Source of the DNA: Nitrososphaera_A sp036522495
GTDB taxonomy: Archaea > Thermoproteota > Nitrososphaeria > Nitrososphaerales > Nitrososphaeraceae
Reading direction: 5' to 3'
Assembly (NCBI GenBank): GCA_036522495.1
Contig: DATDFS010000245.1
Span: 1 to 7,088, forward strand
Length of the DNA: 7,088 nucleotides
In this document: positions 1-6,720 of the stretch, piece after piece
Numbering within the stretch: the first letter of the stretch is position 1
How the letters are laid out: each line of letters begins with the position of its first letter
Notes under the pieces: model-generated
Seen by the model: the letters and a program-made list of their open reading frames with translations, nothing else
The model's database searches: none
Told to the model about the DNA's origin: nothing
Made by a program: the position numbers and the translations under genes

Positions 1-211
1 TCATTGTTCCACCTATACCAACATAATACCACAACTTGTTCCATCCCTTGAGGACAGGTATCACCCAGAACAGTTGACTTACACCAGAGACTAGAAAGAA
101 TATTGTAACGTTTATGGGCATTAACGTAAAAAACATTGGAATAATTGCGAGATGTAAAACACCAGCCATAAACGTGGATGCGGAAGCTACATAAAATAAT
201 ACTCTTTTCAT
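1..211 (-). CDS. Membrane protein, N-terminal part (runs off the left edge)
   Basis: The first 70 residues of an integral membrane protein of unknown function are visible. It starts at ATG 211 (MKRVLFYVASASTFMAGVLH) and the 3' part lies outside the window. Two hydrophobic segments can be seen, at about residues 5-27 and 36-52, and a third begins near residue 61 (WYYVGIGG). The stretch from FFLVSG to FWVIPVL, then WYYVGIGG, resembles small multi-helix membrane proteins common in Nitrososphaeria, but that is a recollection of style and not a search result. A TATA-like element about 38 bases upstream suggests a leader of roughly 12 bases, and I see no Shine-Dalgarno sequence. No function should be assigned. 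The reading frame is continuous and the hydrophobic pattern is convincing. Confidence 0.75.
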   Translation of the reverse strand, partial: MKRVLFYVASASTFMAGVLHLAIIPMFFTLMPINVTIFFLVSGVSQLFWVIPVLKGWNKLWYYVGIGGTM

Positions 212-245
212 CAAGGTTTGATTTTGAAATATTCTATGTAATATA

Positions 246-253
246 CTTATAAA
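246..253 (-). promoter_or_regulatory. TATA box of the left-edge membrane protein gene
   Basis: On the minus strand this reads TTTATAAG, centred about 38 bases before the ATG at 211. With the usual archaeal spacing of about 26 bases, transcription would begin near 223, giving a short leader. Upstream purine (BRE-like) bases are not striking. Confidence 0.5.
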
Positions 254-354
254 TCGATCTTATCAATGCTGTCCGAGGTATCAGATTTTAGGAGCAGAAA
301 ATATATTCGAGAGCGAAGAGGAATTAAATAACAATATCACGTCTACTGCTACAA

Positions 355-650
355 TCAAGGAATCAACGTCTCATATTCGCCTGGATTATCAAAAAAACCT
401 TTCAGCTCCGATATCAGATCGTCGGTATGTTCCTAATCTAACTTTTTTTTTCATTCAGTGCCTTATGAAACATTTCTTCATAATGCCCTCGCAATGCAAA
501 CTGGAATTTTCTGTTGAACCCCTCAGATATTTTGGGATAGTGTTTTTCTACAAGATTCTTGCAAATTAGCCCATGTCAGGCGACATAATTTGCCTCAAGG
601 CTTGATTGCAAAGTTCTGTATGTTATAAGATAAATAACATAGCAATCTAA
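355..650 (-). pseudogene. Decayed gene of unknown function
   Basis: A minus-strand frame stays open from 650 to the TAG at 438-440 except for one TGA at 576-578. Its best part contains KNLVEKHYPKISEGF and RKFQFALRGHYEEMFHKAL, which look like genuine helical coding sequence rather than random translation. A run of nine A (minus strand) near 443-451 ends this frame. After a shift and one TAG (433-435), coding-like sequence resumes as DDLISELKGFFDNPGEYE and ends at the TGA at 355-357. I infer a gene broken by a homopolymer frameshift and two stops. I do not recognise the family. The upstream end abuts the dehydrogenase pseudogene, so the two remnants meet head to head at about 650. A plus-strand frame is also open across much of this stretch but has no early start and reads as low-complexity, so the minus strand is preferred. 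Confidence 0.4.
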
Positions 651-1457
651 CTAGGCAAGATATTTGATGGAACTTGCGATATGTGGCAGGACGGACTTGA
701 TCTGATATGCAGGAATAGTAGATTGATTGGTGTATTTACGATTGGCGGCTTTGAAGAATATGTTTCGGTTCCAGAAAGAATGTCTCCAAAATTCGAGAAT
801 CTAGATTGGGATACAGCTGCAAACTTACCTTATCGTCACATCATGTTTTAGAGGAAGCATCACTGAAAGTAAATAAACCTCTTGCGTAATTGAGGGCTTA
901 CAGCTTTATTCCTTTTACTTTGTGCAAAGCAAGCACAGATCTACTGAATATCTGCTGGTGTTCGGTGCCTCTTGGGATACTGGAATATTTCCATACAGCC
1001 AGGTAAGAAAATGGGAGCAAAAGTTATTGCGGTTTTCGAGGTAACTAGATAAAAACTGAGTTCGGAGCGGACCTATTATAAGTGATTACGATGGAGTTGT
1101 CGCGAAGGTACAAACAGATTATTAATGGCAAATGGCAGATATCGTCCTAAACCGATTAGGCATCGGTAGATGGGATTAGAGCTTTGTATGGGTTGATATT
1201 AATGGAAGGAGCGCAGCATTCGCTGGTCCGACCGGTGCTGATGCCAATACTAATTATTCAGGTTCGATACTGTAAACAAATAAAATTAATAGGTTCTATC
1301 GGCGCAGAAGAAAAGAATTACTAGAATTAATAGATTCATCACACAAACTGAGAACTAAAAGACAGAGTTTGGAAAAAGCTTAATCTTGAAGATGTTAAAA
1401 ACCTTTCAAGTCTTATTTGTCAAGGAAAGAGATGGTCGAATTGTTTTGTTACCCTAA
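651..1457 (+). pseudogene. Zinc-type alcohol dehydrogenase / quinone reductase (MDR superfamily) pseudogene
   Basis: Several separate frames give consecutive pieces of a medium-chain dehydrogenase/reductase. Residues at 651-851 include FDGTCDM, CRNSRLIGV and GGFEEYVSVPER, then NLDWDTAANLP. A shifted frame near 829-891 reads HHVLEEASLKVNKPLA. Next come VFGASWDTGIF and GKKMGAKVIAV (nucleotide-binding Rossmann part), IKTEFGAD, and SDYDGVVAKV. ADIVLNRLGIGRWD, NGRSAAF and KELLELIDS follow in one frame with three internal stops. The end is FVKERDGRIVLLP with a natural TAA at 1455-1457. The order and spacing match the family from about one third of its length to its C-terminus; the first 90 or so residues are not found upstream. 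The many stops and frameshifts mean an old, non-functional copy. The exact substrate of the ancestor cannot be told. Confidence 0.85.
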
Positions 1458-1909
1458 ATACATTCCTATCAAATGAAAGATTCATCAGTTGGGTTTGTGG
1501 AGTGTTGGACTTTGTCCGAAAGACGAAAGAATTCAGATTATCTGATATGCGTCGGTTAACAGATTACGCATATTATAAAAAGAGTTCAACAGCTTCAGAA
1601 CAAAGGATCAGTTACACATAGAACGTGAGCTACATCCAGTAATCTCAAGCAACCAGAAATATGCAGTATTTTATCTATTATACCTTTGATACCATCATAG
1701 TTACCCTGATATCACCTATCAATGATAATGACTCAGAATGACATTGATGCTGATTGTTGGTTTGAGAATACTGTGTAATACTATATGTGTGTGTTCTTTG
1801 AAACGATTCATTTTAGCGTGCCATGTGTCTCTATAAATTACTCCAATACAACTAGAAATAAAATAAATGACAATCTATCATAAACTATACTTGAACTTTG
1901 CATCATCCA
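1458..1909. other. Gene-poor stretch with no supportable gene
   Basis: Both strands were read in all frames. Only short open stretches exist, for example plus-strand frames of roughly 50 codons around 1460-1620 and 40 codons around 1580-1690. Neither has a good start, a promoter or a recognisable domain. Given the dehydrogenase remnant immediately upstream, this may be more eroded sequence, but nothing can be named. Confidence 0.5.
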
Positions 1910-1918
1910 TTATAAATA
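1910..1918 (+). promoter_or_regulatory. TATA box of the small zinc-binding protein gene
   Basis: TTATAAATA is centred about 48 bases before the ATG at 1962, predicting transcription from about 1940 and a leader near 22 bases. This position leaves almost no leader for an alternative TTG at 1944 and therefore favours the ATG. Confidence 0.55.
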
Positions 1919-1961
1919 TCATAGTTGTCTTCAGAATCTAAATTTGGAAAATCTCAGTACA

Positions 1962-2126
1962 ATGGCCAAAAAGAAACAATTAACGTCAGACGTTATATGT
2001 GAGTTACATCCCTTAAGCCTTCAAAGACTCACAAGAGATGACAATCAACGCCTCCTGTTAGTAAAATGCCATGAGTGTAATTCCCAATTGCGTCAGATAT
2101 GGGAATTGCGTAAAATATTTACATAA
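1962..2126 (+). CDS. Small putative zinc-binding protein (54 residues)
   Basis: A 54-residue basic protein begins MAKKKQLTSDVICELHPLSL. It contains a CxxH pair (C13, H16) and a CxxC pair (C36, C39, within KCHECN) separated by 19 residues. That is the arrangement of a small treble-clef or ribbon-like zinc site, so zinc binding is an inference. The frame can be extended to a TTG at 1944, but the TATA box at 1910-1918 and the KKK-rich start fit the ATG at 1962. No Shine-Dalgarno motif is visible, as is usual for short-leader archaeal transcripts. It stands alone between two gene-poor stretches. Small single zinc-site proteins in archaea are often nucleic-acid binders, but there is no direct evidence of that here. 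It could also be a chance frame; the promoter and paired Cys/His argue against this. Confidence 0.5.
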   Translation: MAKKKQLTSDVICELHPLSLQRLTRDDNQRLLLVKCHECNSQLRQIWELRKIFT

Positions 2127-2660
2127 AATCTCCCGACTGATCTGGGCAACTGAACATTATCTAATATTTTGTTATAGAAACCAGTTCCCTTCTCAGACTA
2201 GAGGCGCAGCCAAAGATTCCCTGTCTAGGCTGTAGACTTCGCTGTCCGTCTTGTATGTATCTCCTATCCGATATCTCATTTGCGATGCAAATTACTTTTA
2301 AACTCAAAATATCATCTTGATGTTCTCGACTGTTGTACTGAGAGAATCATTATATCACTTTGATTTGTAGGAAGAGATTATATGCTGATGTTGCTCTAAA
2401 ACAATTCAGGGTTATTATGCCTTGACTGGAAGTTGTAGGTTGACGAATGGAAACGTTATCCACTATTCTATCCTTTGATGTCCCAGATTCACGGGATCAG
2501 CCTTCAGCTATTATAAGCTATTGCTGAGGATAATTGTTGTTTAGCTGATTGTCTTTTATGCTTTCGTATTGAATATAATAAGCACAACCATCAATTAAGT
2601 CAAAAAAGAAATGGCGGATATTTGTATGCTGTATGTAAATAAGGTGATTGTATCTAAAGA
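2127..2660. other. Intergenic stretch without a clear gene
   Basis: No convincing gene is seen. A 51-codon plus-strand open frame (2165-2320) contains a CxxCxxxCxxC cluster but has no start before the cluster. A 28-codon minus-strand frame overlaps it. An A/T-rich element AATATAATA at 2572-2580 could be a promoter for the methyltransferase, though it lies about 85 bases before its start. AAGGTGA at 2641-2647 could pair with the 16S rRNA tail but is 13 bases from the ATG. Confidence 0.5.
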
Positions 2661-3767
2661 ATGATCTCCTATCAGGTTCTTCAAGGAGACTGTTATGAAG
2701 TTTTAAGAAAACTATCTCTTAATCCGGAGGTACTAGGAAAATATAGGCTTGTCGTTACCTCTCCACCATATTATAGGCACAGACATTACGGTAAGGATAC
2801 AAAAGAAATTGGCCAAGAACACACTGATGGCTCGTTTATTGAAAAATTAGCTAATATTTTTACGGTATGCAGGGATCTCTTGAGAGAAGACGGCAGTCTA
2901 TGGATAGTGATAGGCGATACTAGACGTAGATATGGAAAACTCTTGATACCCCACAGATTAGCTCTTAAATTATCTGAAAGAGGCTACACTATAAGAGAGG
3001 ATATAATTTGGTATAAGAAAAATAATGTTTCAAGCAGTTCAAAGGAGAATTTTTCACAAGCATACGAATCTATATTGTTCCTGTCAAAAAATGAAAAAAG
3101 CTTTGCAAATATGGGAGGTATAAGGATAATGGGCAACGAGGCAAGAGAACGAAGGATTAAGTCGCCTCCTCAAAATATGATGCAACATGAATCGCTAAAA
3201 CAGGACAAAGGCAAGATTGATAGGATAAAGGAAATTATTCACAGGTCAAAGCCAGACACAGCATTTGAAGAACTACCTACAACGAGTGAAATAGCTCGTG
3301 CTTATGGATACGATCCAGAGAAATATTGTCCTACCTGTTATCGTAAATTCAAGCGTCATGCCACACGCAAAAGGATAGGAGATCATAAGCACTATCCGAT
3401 ATTTGCAGCATGTAATCCATGCGGTAAAAACCCGGGAAATGTCTGGGAGATTTCTACTAAGGCACATTATGGAAATGAACATTTCGCAATATTTCCGGAA
3501 GATCTAATTGCCAGAATCGTTAATTTTGCGACAGAAAAAGGAGATTGGATTCTTGATCCTTTTGCTGGAAGAGGCACAACCGGAATTGTTTCTGCACTCC
3601 TTGGAAGGAACTTTACAGGTATAGAACTCTATCCAGAGAATGTTATAAAAGCAGAAAAGAATATTTCAAATGCCACCAAGGGGAAACTCAGTGTAAAATT
3701 TGAGAATCAGATAGAAGATGTTCCAATAGGGAATTCCTTCCTAAAAGCATATCTGAACTCAAATTAA
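2661..3767 (+). CDS. Orphan beta-class site-specific DNA methyltransferase (N4-cytosine or N6-adenine)
   Basis: This 368-residue protein transfers a methyl group from S-adenosylmethionine to an exocyclic amino group of cytosine or adenine in a specific DNA sequence. The catalytic motif IV is TSPPYY (residues 33-38). Motif X, HFAIFPEDL, is near 274-282. The SAM-binding motif I, DPFAGRGTTG, is at 299-308, with GIEL (E322) as the ribose-contacting acid. Motif IV before motif I defines the beta class; the SPPY form is commonest in N4-cytosine enzymes but does not settle the base. Between them, in the likely target-recognition part, sit C223/C226 and C251/C254 with H233, H242 and H244, suggesting a structural zinc site. 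The typical KNPGNVWEI block follows. No restriction endonuclease gene lies beside it, so it appears solitary, with a possible role in regulation, protection or host marking. The start at 2661 places the MISYQVLQGDC strand normally ahead of motif IV. Confidence 0.9.
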   Translation: MISYQVLQGDCYEVLRKLSLNPEVLGKYRLVVTSPPYYRHRHYGKDTKEIGQEHTDGSFIEKLANIFTVCRDLLREDGSLWIVIGDTRRRYGKLLIPHRLALKLSERGYTIREDIIWYKKNNVSSSSKENFSQAYESILFLSKNEKSFANMGGIRIMGNEARERRIKSPPQNMMQHESLKQDKGKIDRIKEIIHRSKPDTAFEELPTTSEIARAYGYDPEKYCPTCYRKFKRHATRKRIGDHKHYPIFAACNPCGKNPGNVWEISTKAHYGNEHFAIFPEDLIARIVNFATEKGDWILDPFAGRGTTGIVSALLGRNFTGIELYPENVIKAEKNISNATKGKLSVKFENQIEDVPIGNSFLKAYLNSN

Positions 3768-3807
3768 TGACTATTATTCCGTGACGACTACCAAACTTAT
3801 CTACCAT

Positions 3808-3816
3808 TTTATATAT
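3808..3816 (+). promoter_or_regulatory. TATA box of the VOC protein gene
   Basis: TTTATATAT is centred about 31 bases before the ATG at 3843. Transcription would begin about five bases before or at the start codon, so the transcript is probably leaderless or nearly so. Confidence 0.6.
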
Positions 3817-3842
3817 TGGGACTTCTAATATAAATGCAATAA

Positions 3843-4244
3843 ATGTTTAACAGAATAGGCGGAGTTATCCTCCTTGTTTCCGATCTGAAAAAATCAATAA
3901 AATTTTATAATAATGTGCTCGGAATGGAATTAAAGCAGCGAACTAAGGATTGGGTTGAATTTTCAAGACAGGGAACAGTACTTGCCTTGCATCCGATCAA
4001 GAAGAAAAAGAAACTGACAAAAAACAATAGCATGCTGGTAGGATTCAATGTTAGCGAACTGGAGACTGTTTGTAGTGATCTCAAAAAGAGAAAAGTAAAA
4101 TTTCACAAGAAACTAACCAACGAGCCATTTGGAAAACACGCTATCATAGAAGATCCAGATGGACACTTAATTTCGTTGGCAGAAATGATTACAAAAGAGG
4201 AGCTTATGCAAATCCCTTACTATCATGGATTCGCACCGGAATAA
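3843..4244 (+). CDS. VOC (glyoxalase/bleomycin-resistance fold) family protein
   Basis: A 133-residue single-domain vicinal-oxygen-chelate protein, of normal length for the fold. The N-terminal half has the typical strand-helix pattern: GGVILLVSDLKKSIKFYNNV, then LGMEL, then WVEF and TVLALH ending in H50. The second half runs from LVGFNVSELE through a helix with DLKKRKVKFHKK to EDPDGHLISLAE, with E114 at the canonical metal-ligand position. H50 and E114 are candidate metal ligands. The first-strand ligand position is not an obvious His (GGVIL), so glyoxalase I activity should not be assumed; members also serve as dioxygenases, resistance proteins or binding proteins. A lysine run (PIKKKKK) lies in the loop after H50. 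The gene has its own TATA box and is separated from the methyltransferase by 75 bases, so co-transcription is not needed. The cytoplasmic location is inferred from the absence of a signal peptide. Confidence 0.85.
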   Translation: MFNRIGGVILLVSDLKKSIKFYNNVLGMELKQRTKDWVEFSRQGTVLALHPIKKKKKLTKNNSMLVGFNVSELETVCSDLKKRKVKFHKKLTNEPFGKHAIIEDPDGHLISLAEMITKEELMQIPYYHGFAPE

Positions 4245-4351
4245 TAGTCGATTGCAGATGCTGTTGTACAGTACAGACGTTGCCGATGCATCGACTAACA
4301 GTAGTCCTAGAACTGATGAAGGAACCACAATCTATCGGCCTGACTTCTATG

Positions 4352-4358
4352 TATAAAA
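4352..4358 (+). promoter_or_regulatory. TATA-like element before a doubtful small frame
   Basis: TATAAAA is centred about 34 bases before the ATG at 4389, which would give a leader of about eight bases. It is a good match by sequence and spacing, but the downstream frame is itself uncertain. Confidence 0.4.
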
Positions 4359-4388
4359 CCAAATTTTGGAACAAAAAAAGTTATTGTT

Positions 4389-4556
4389 ATGCAATATCAA
4401 AAGCAGAAGTTAGGAAGAGATCTGCATAATCTAGAAGACCGATATTATAACCAAGATGGTATTCGCACCAAACCATCTCTACTTGATCAACCTGAAATTC
4501 ATCTGTGTACCTACCTTTACATTATGTCTTTCAGAAAAACCTGCCGCTGTCTCTAA
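4389..4556 (+). CDS. Doubtful small hypothetical protein (55 residues)
   Basis: An open frame starts MQYQKQKLGRDLHNLEDRYY and ends at TAA 4554-4556. The first 40 residues are hydrophilic and protein-like. The last 26 codons lie antisense to the 3' end of the DUF192 gene (78 bases of overlap), where the plus-strand reading is probably dictated by the other gene. A well-placed TATA-like element supports expression. I do not recognise a family. It may be a truncated gene that now reads into its neighbour, or a chance frame. Confidence 0.28.
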   Translation: MQYQKQKLGRDLHNLEDRYYNQDGIRTKPSLLDQPEIHLCTYLYIMSFRKTCRCL

Positions 4557-5039
4557 TACATACAATGCATCCTTCTCTGGGGAGTATAAGGGACAAACAA
4601 GATCTGTTATACATGGTTGCAGATTATGTTCTATATGTACAACACGGCTATTATTGTCAAACCAGATTATGTCTATAGGAAATTTCATACCGTGCATCCA
4701 GAATGGAACTTTATCTGGTACCTTGAATATAAACAACATTCCTTGACTGTCGTCTATACGATCTTTGATATCCAATCCTTTTTGGAATTGTTCATTGGTG
4801 ATCGGAACGTCTGCAGCCAAACTAAAGCCGTTAATTGTAATAGCTGCCTTCAAATAAGTAGAAGGCCGTAAGTTACTGTTATTGGTATATTGGTCTAATG
4901 AATTTATCCCAGGAACGAAAGCATTTGTGCCGTTATTAATGGTTTTTAAAAGAATAACCGTTAATAAAGCAGCAGCTGCTGCAGAAACAAATATTATCAT
5001 AGATCTGCTGGAAAAGTGATGTGAAATATGGCTGTTCAT
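4479..5039 (-). CDS. Membrane-anchored DUF192 domain protein
   Basis: A 186-residue protein when started at ATG 5039. A hydrophobic segment at residues 14-31 (IIFVSAAAAALLTVILL) acts as a signal anchor, placing the rest outside the membrane. After a linker of about 35 residues, the DUF192 fold covers about 66-185. Its family marks are QFQKGLDIKDRI, GMLFIF, FWMHGMKFPIDIIWFD, the segment with two cysteines (C133, C139), DALYVLE and a C-terminal KVGT. The domain is small, widespread and of unknown biochemical role. A longer frame reaches a TTG at 5111, but the ATG gives a normal short N-terminus before the anchor. Candidate TATA elements on the minus strand lie at about 5061-5071 (leaderless spacing) and 5096-5104. 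It is transcribed convergently with the VOC gene and divergently from the cyclase-receiver gene. Confidence 0.85.
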   Translation of the reverse strand: MNSHISHHFSSRSMIIFVSAAAAALLTVILLKTINNGTNAFVPGINSLDQYTNNSNLRPSTYLKAAITINGFSLAADVPITNEQFQKGLDIKDRIDDSQGMLFIFKVPDKVPFWMHGMKFPIDIIWFDNNSRVVHIEHNLQPCITDLVCPLYSPEKDALYVLETAAGFSERHNVKVGTQMNFRLIK

Positions 5040-5060
5040 ATATCTTATTATAATAGCAGA

Positions 5061-5071
5061 TGTATATGCAT
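5061..5071 (-). promoter_or_regulatory. Candidate TATA element of the DUF192 gene
   Basis: On the minus strand this contains GCATATACAT, about 27 bases before the ATG at 5039, which would give a leaderless transcript. A second candidate, CCTATAAACT at about 5096-5105, would give a leader near 35 bases. The sequence alone does not decide between them. Confidence 0.35.
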
Positions 5072-5178
5072 TGCTTTTCAAGATCTTGACGAGCAGTTTA
5101 TAGGCACACAACCTAAATCAAACAAATAAGGTTAAGGTTTCTAAAAACAGATCAGCCGAAGATATTGCCACAGCATAC

Positions 5179-5196
5179 AACTATATTGATATAGTT
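5179..5196. repeat. Perfect inverted repeat in a divergent intergenic region
   Basis: AACTATAT-TG-ATATAGTT has two perfect 8-base arms with a 2-base centre. It lies between the divergent DUF192 and cyclase-receiver genes and could be an operator for a dimeric regulator, but AT-rich DNA makes chance occurrence quite possible. Confidence 0.4.
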
Positions 5197-5208
5197 TTAA
5201 GCCTCAAA

Positions 5209-5234
5209 CACACATATTATTCTGCTGATGTGTG
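5209..5234. repeat. Inverted repeat with 12-base loop
   Basis: CACACAT at 5209-5215 pairs perfectly with ATGTGTG at 5228-5234. It lies 13 bases beyond the previous inverted repeat in the same divergent intergenic region. It could form a 7-base stem or be a spaced operator half-site pair. Confidence 0.35.
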
Positions 5235-5340
5235 CAAGGAGAAAAAAATAGGATGCTTGGATAAATGATTTAAGGCTCAACGGTGTAAATATAATCATCA
5301 GCTTTAACAAATCATAACCATTTATCAGAATACAAAATCA

Positions 5341-5349
5341 GTTATACTA
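5341..5349 (+). promoter_or_regulatory. Candidate TATA element of the cyclase-receiver gene
   Basis: GTTATACTA is centred about 40 bases before the TTG start at 5385, predicting transcription near 5371 and a leader of about 14 bases. A second element, CTGTATAGA at about 5364-5372, lies too close to the start to serve it. Confidence 0.35.
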
Positions 5350-5384
5350 AGTAATAAGAGCAACTGTATAGATACTACATTATC

Positions 5385-6479
5385 TTGGTAGATCTGTCAA
5401 GGGAAGAGGAGGAAATATACTTTTCCAGTAAATCGCGAAGCTGTTGCGTATGCTTTGTTACTATGGTGGATTCTATCGGGTTCACATTTCAAATTAGGAA
5501 TGCGGAGAAGATCAGAAAATATTACTCAATATTTATTAACACAATGGCTGCAATAGCCAGAAGCTTTGGCGCAAGCATAATTAAGAATACAGGTACTAGT
5601 TTAGTGTACTTCTTTCCAAAAACAGCTGATGATTACAACAGATCTGCCTTCAGGGATGTTATAGAGTGCGGTATTACAATGACAGCAGCGCATTACGTTA
5701 TCAATGAAAAATTAAGGGAAGAAGGAGCGATGCCTCCTCTTTACTACAGAATCAGTGCAGACTATGGTAGAGTGGAGGTGGCTAGGTCGATATCCTCTCC
5801 AGATACCGAGGATTTATTTGGTTCTACTATGAATATTTGTGCAAAGATAAACTCTATGGCTCCTACAAATGGGATGGTAATAGGTAGTGAACTATATAAT
5901 TATTGTAGTGCAGGAACTTCACCTCTTTTTGAAGATTATCATTTCAGAAAGATAGGAGAATACTCAATCGCTGGATCCAGCAATCCATATCCAGTATATT
6001 CGGTATCAGTGAGCAAGAGCAGACTAGATACCATCATTACACCAATGCGTAATAAGGATTTGAAATTATATAGTAGCCAGCAACAATTGCAACGGCAAGA
6101 GAATACTCATAATATTTTGCTGGTAGACGATGAACCAGATACGCTCTTTACTTACAAAACATTCTTATCGGCTATTGAAGGTTACAAGGTAGATGCATTT
6201 ACCGATTCGCAAAAAGCACTACAGAACTTTGCAAAAGTAAATCCTTCATACTATGATCTTGTAGTTATGGACATACGAATGCCTGGCCTTAACGGGCTTC
6301 AGCTTTATTATAGGATAAAGGCAATGAATCCTGACATCAAAGTTCTTTTTGTGTCTGCTCTTGATGCTGCCATGGAGATGGTGAGTATATTGCCTGGTAT
6401 GAAGTTCGAAGATATTATCCAAAAGCCAGTAAATCAAGAACACTTTATCAATAAGGTGAAAGCGGCATTTACTCAGTAA
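5385..6479 (+). CDS. Signalling protein: class III cyclase-homology domain fused to a response-regulator receiver domain
   Basis: A cytosolic 364-residue protein with no membrane segment. Residues about 20-208 form a class III nucleotidyl cyclase homology domain: VDSIGFT with metal-binding D29, the KNTG turn at 67-70, RISADYGRV, then FGSTMNICAKINSMAP and a C-terminal PVYSVSVS strand. The usual GD of the second metal site reads G70-T71, and the transition-state Arg four residues after N150 is K154, so catalysis is doubtful. A linker rich in Q (about 231-239) leads to a receiver domain at 243-362: acidic pair D248/D249, phosphoacceptor D296 in VVMDIRMPG, S324 and K347 (QKPV) all present. The receiver is therefore intact and should be phosphorylated by a histidine kinase outside this window. 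The start is a TTG at 5385; the only in-frame ATG nearby (5463) would cut into the first strand of the cyclase domain. GTTATACTA at 5341-5349 may be its TATA box. Confidence 0.85.
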   Translation: MVDLSREEEEIYFSSKSRSCCVCFVTMVDSIGFTFQIRNAEKIRKYYSIFINTMAAIARSFGASIIKNTGTSLVYFFPKTADDYNRSAFRDVIECGITMTAAHYVINEKLREEGAMPPLYYRISADYGRVEVARSISSPDTEDLFGSTMNICAKINSMAPTNGMVIGSELYNYCSAGTSPLFEDYHFRKIGEYSIAGSSNPYPVYSVSVSKSRLDTIITPMRNKDLKLYSSQQQLQRQENTHNILLVDDEPDTLFTYKTFLSAIEGYKVDAFTDSQKALQNFAKVNPSYYDLVVMDIRMPGLNGLQLYYRIKAMNPDIKVLFVSALDAAMEMVSILPGMKFEDIIQKPVNQEHFINKVKAAFTQ

Positions 6480-6555
6480 AGTGTGTTCATTTATACATGA
6501 AAGGCTGAATAGTTGTTAAAACATTCTTGCTATACTCTAAATTTCAGTCCATAAC

Positions 6556-6565
6556 TTTATACATA
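6556..6565 (+). promoter_or_regulatory. TATA box of tRNA-Ala
   Basis: TTTATACATA is centred about 35 bases before the mature tRNA 5' end, giving a predicted transcript start near 6587 and a leader of about eight bases, as expected for an archaeal tRNA gene. Confidence 0.6.
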
Positions 6566-6594
6566 CTTGGAGAGAGCAATCTTGGTAATCATTC

Positions 6595-6669
6595 GGGCTG
6601 GTAGTCCAGACTGGTACGGACGTTCGATTCGCAATCGAAAGATCGCGGGTTCAAATCCCGCCCAGTCCA
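6595..6669 (+). tRNA. tRNA-Ala (anticodon CGC)
   Basis: A complete 75-base cloverleaf. The acceptor stem GGGCTGG (6595-6601) pairs with CCAGTCC (6662-6668), including the G3:U70 wobble that identifies alanine tRNAs. The D stem is GTCC/GGAC with loop AGACTGGTAC. The anticodon stem is TTCGA/TCGAA with a seven-base loop, TTCGCAA, giving anticodon CGC (positions 6630-6632), which reads GCG. The variable loop has five bases. The T stem GCGGG/CCCGC encloses TTCAAAT. The discriminator is A6669. CCA is not encoded and there is no intron. The antisense strand yields a protein-like frame that is purely a by-product of the tRNA. Confidence 0.97.
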
Positions 6670-6720
6670 TCACACACAGAATGAAAGGTTGCGGTAACTT
6701 TTGAATTCGAAACATAGTTT

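Noticed and set aside
230..570. A long plus-strand open frame opposite the minus-strand remnant
   Set aside because: It has no start codon in its first two thirds, and the minus strand reads more like a real protein there.
2165..2320. An open frame with a CxxCxxxCxxC cluster (PCLGCRLRCPSCMYL)
   Set aside because: It has no start codon before the cluster, no promoter at a suitable distance, and is only 51 codons; chance is likely. A homologue search with the cluster region would revive it if positive.
3273..3482. A minus-strand open frame inside the methyltransferase gene
   Set aside because: It lies wholly antisense to a conserved coding region and has no recognisable features or promoter.
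4456..4871. Plus-strand open frames across the DUF192 gene
   Set aside because: They mirror a minus-strand gene with a clear domain.
6246..6443. A minus-strand open frame inside the receiver domain
   Set aside because: The plus strand encodes an intact receiver there; the reverse reading shows no domain.
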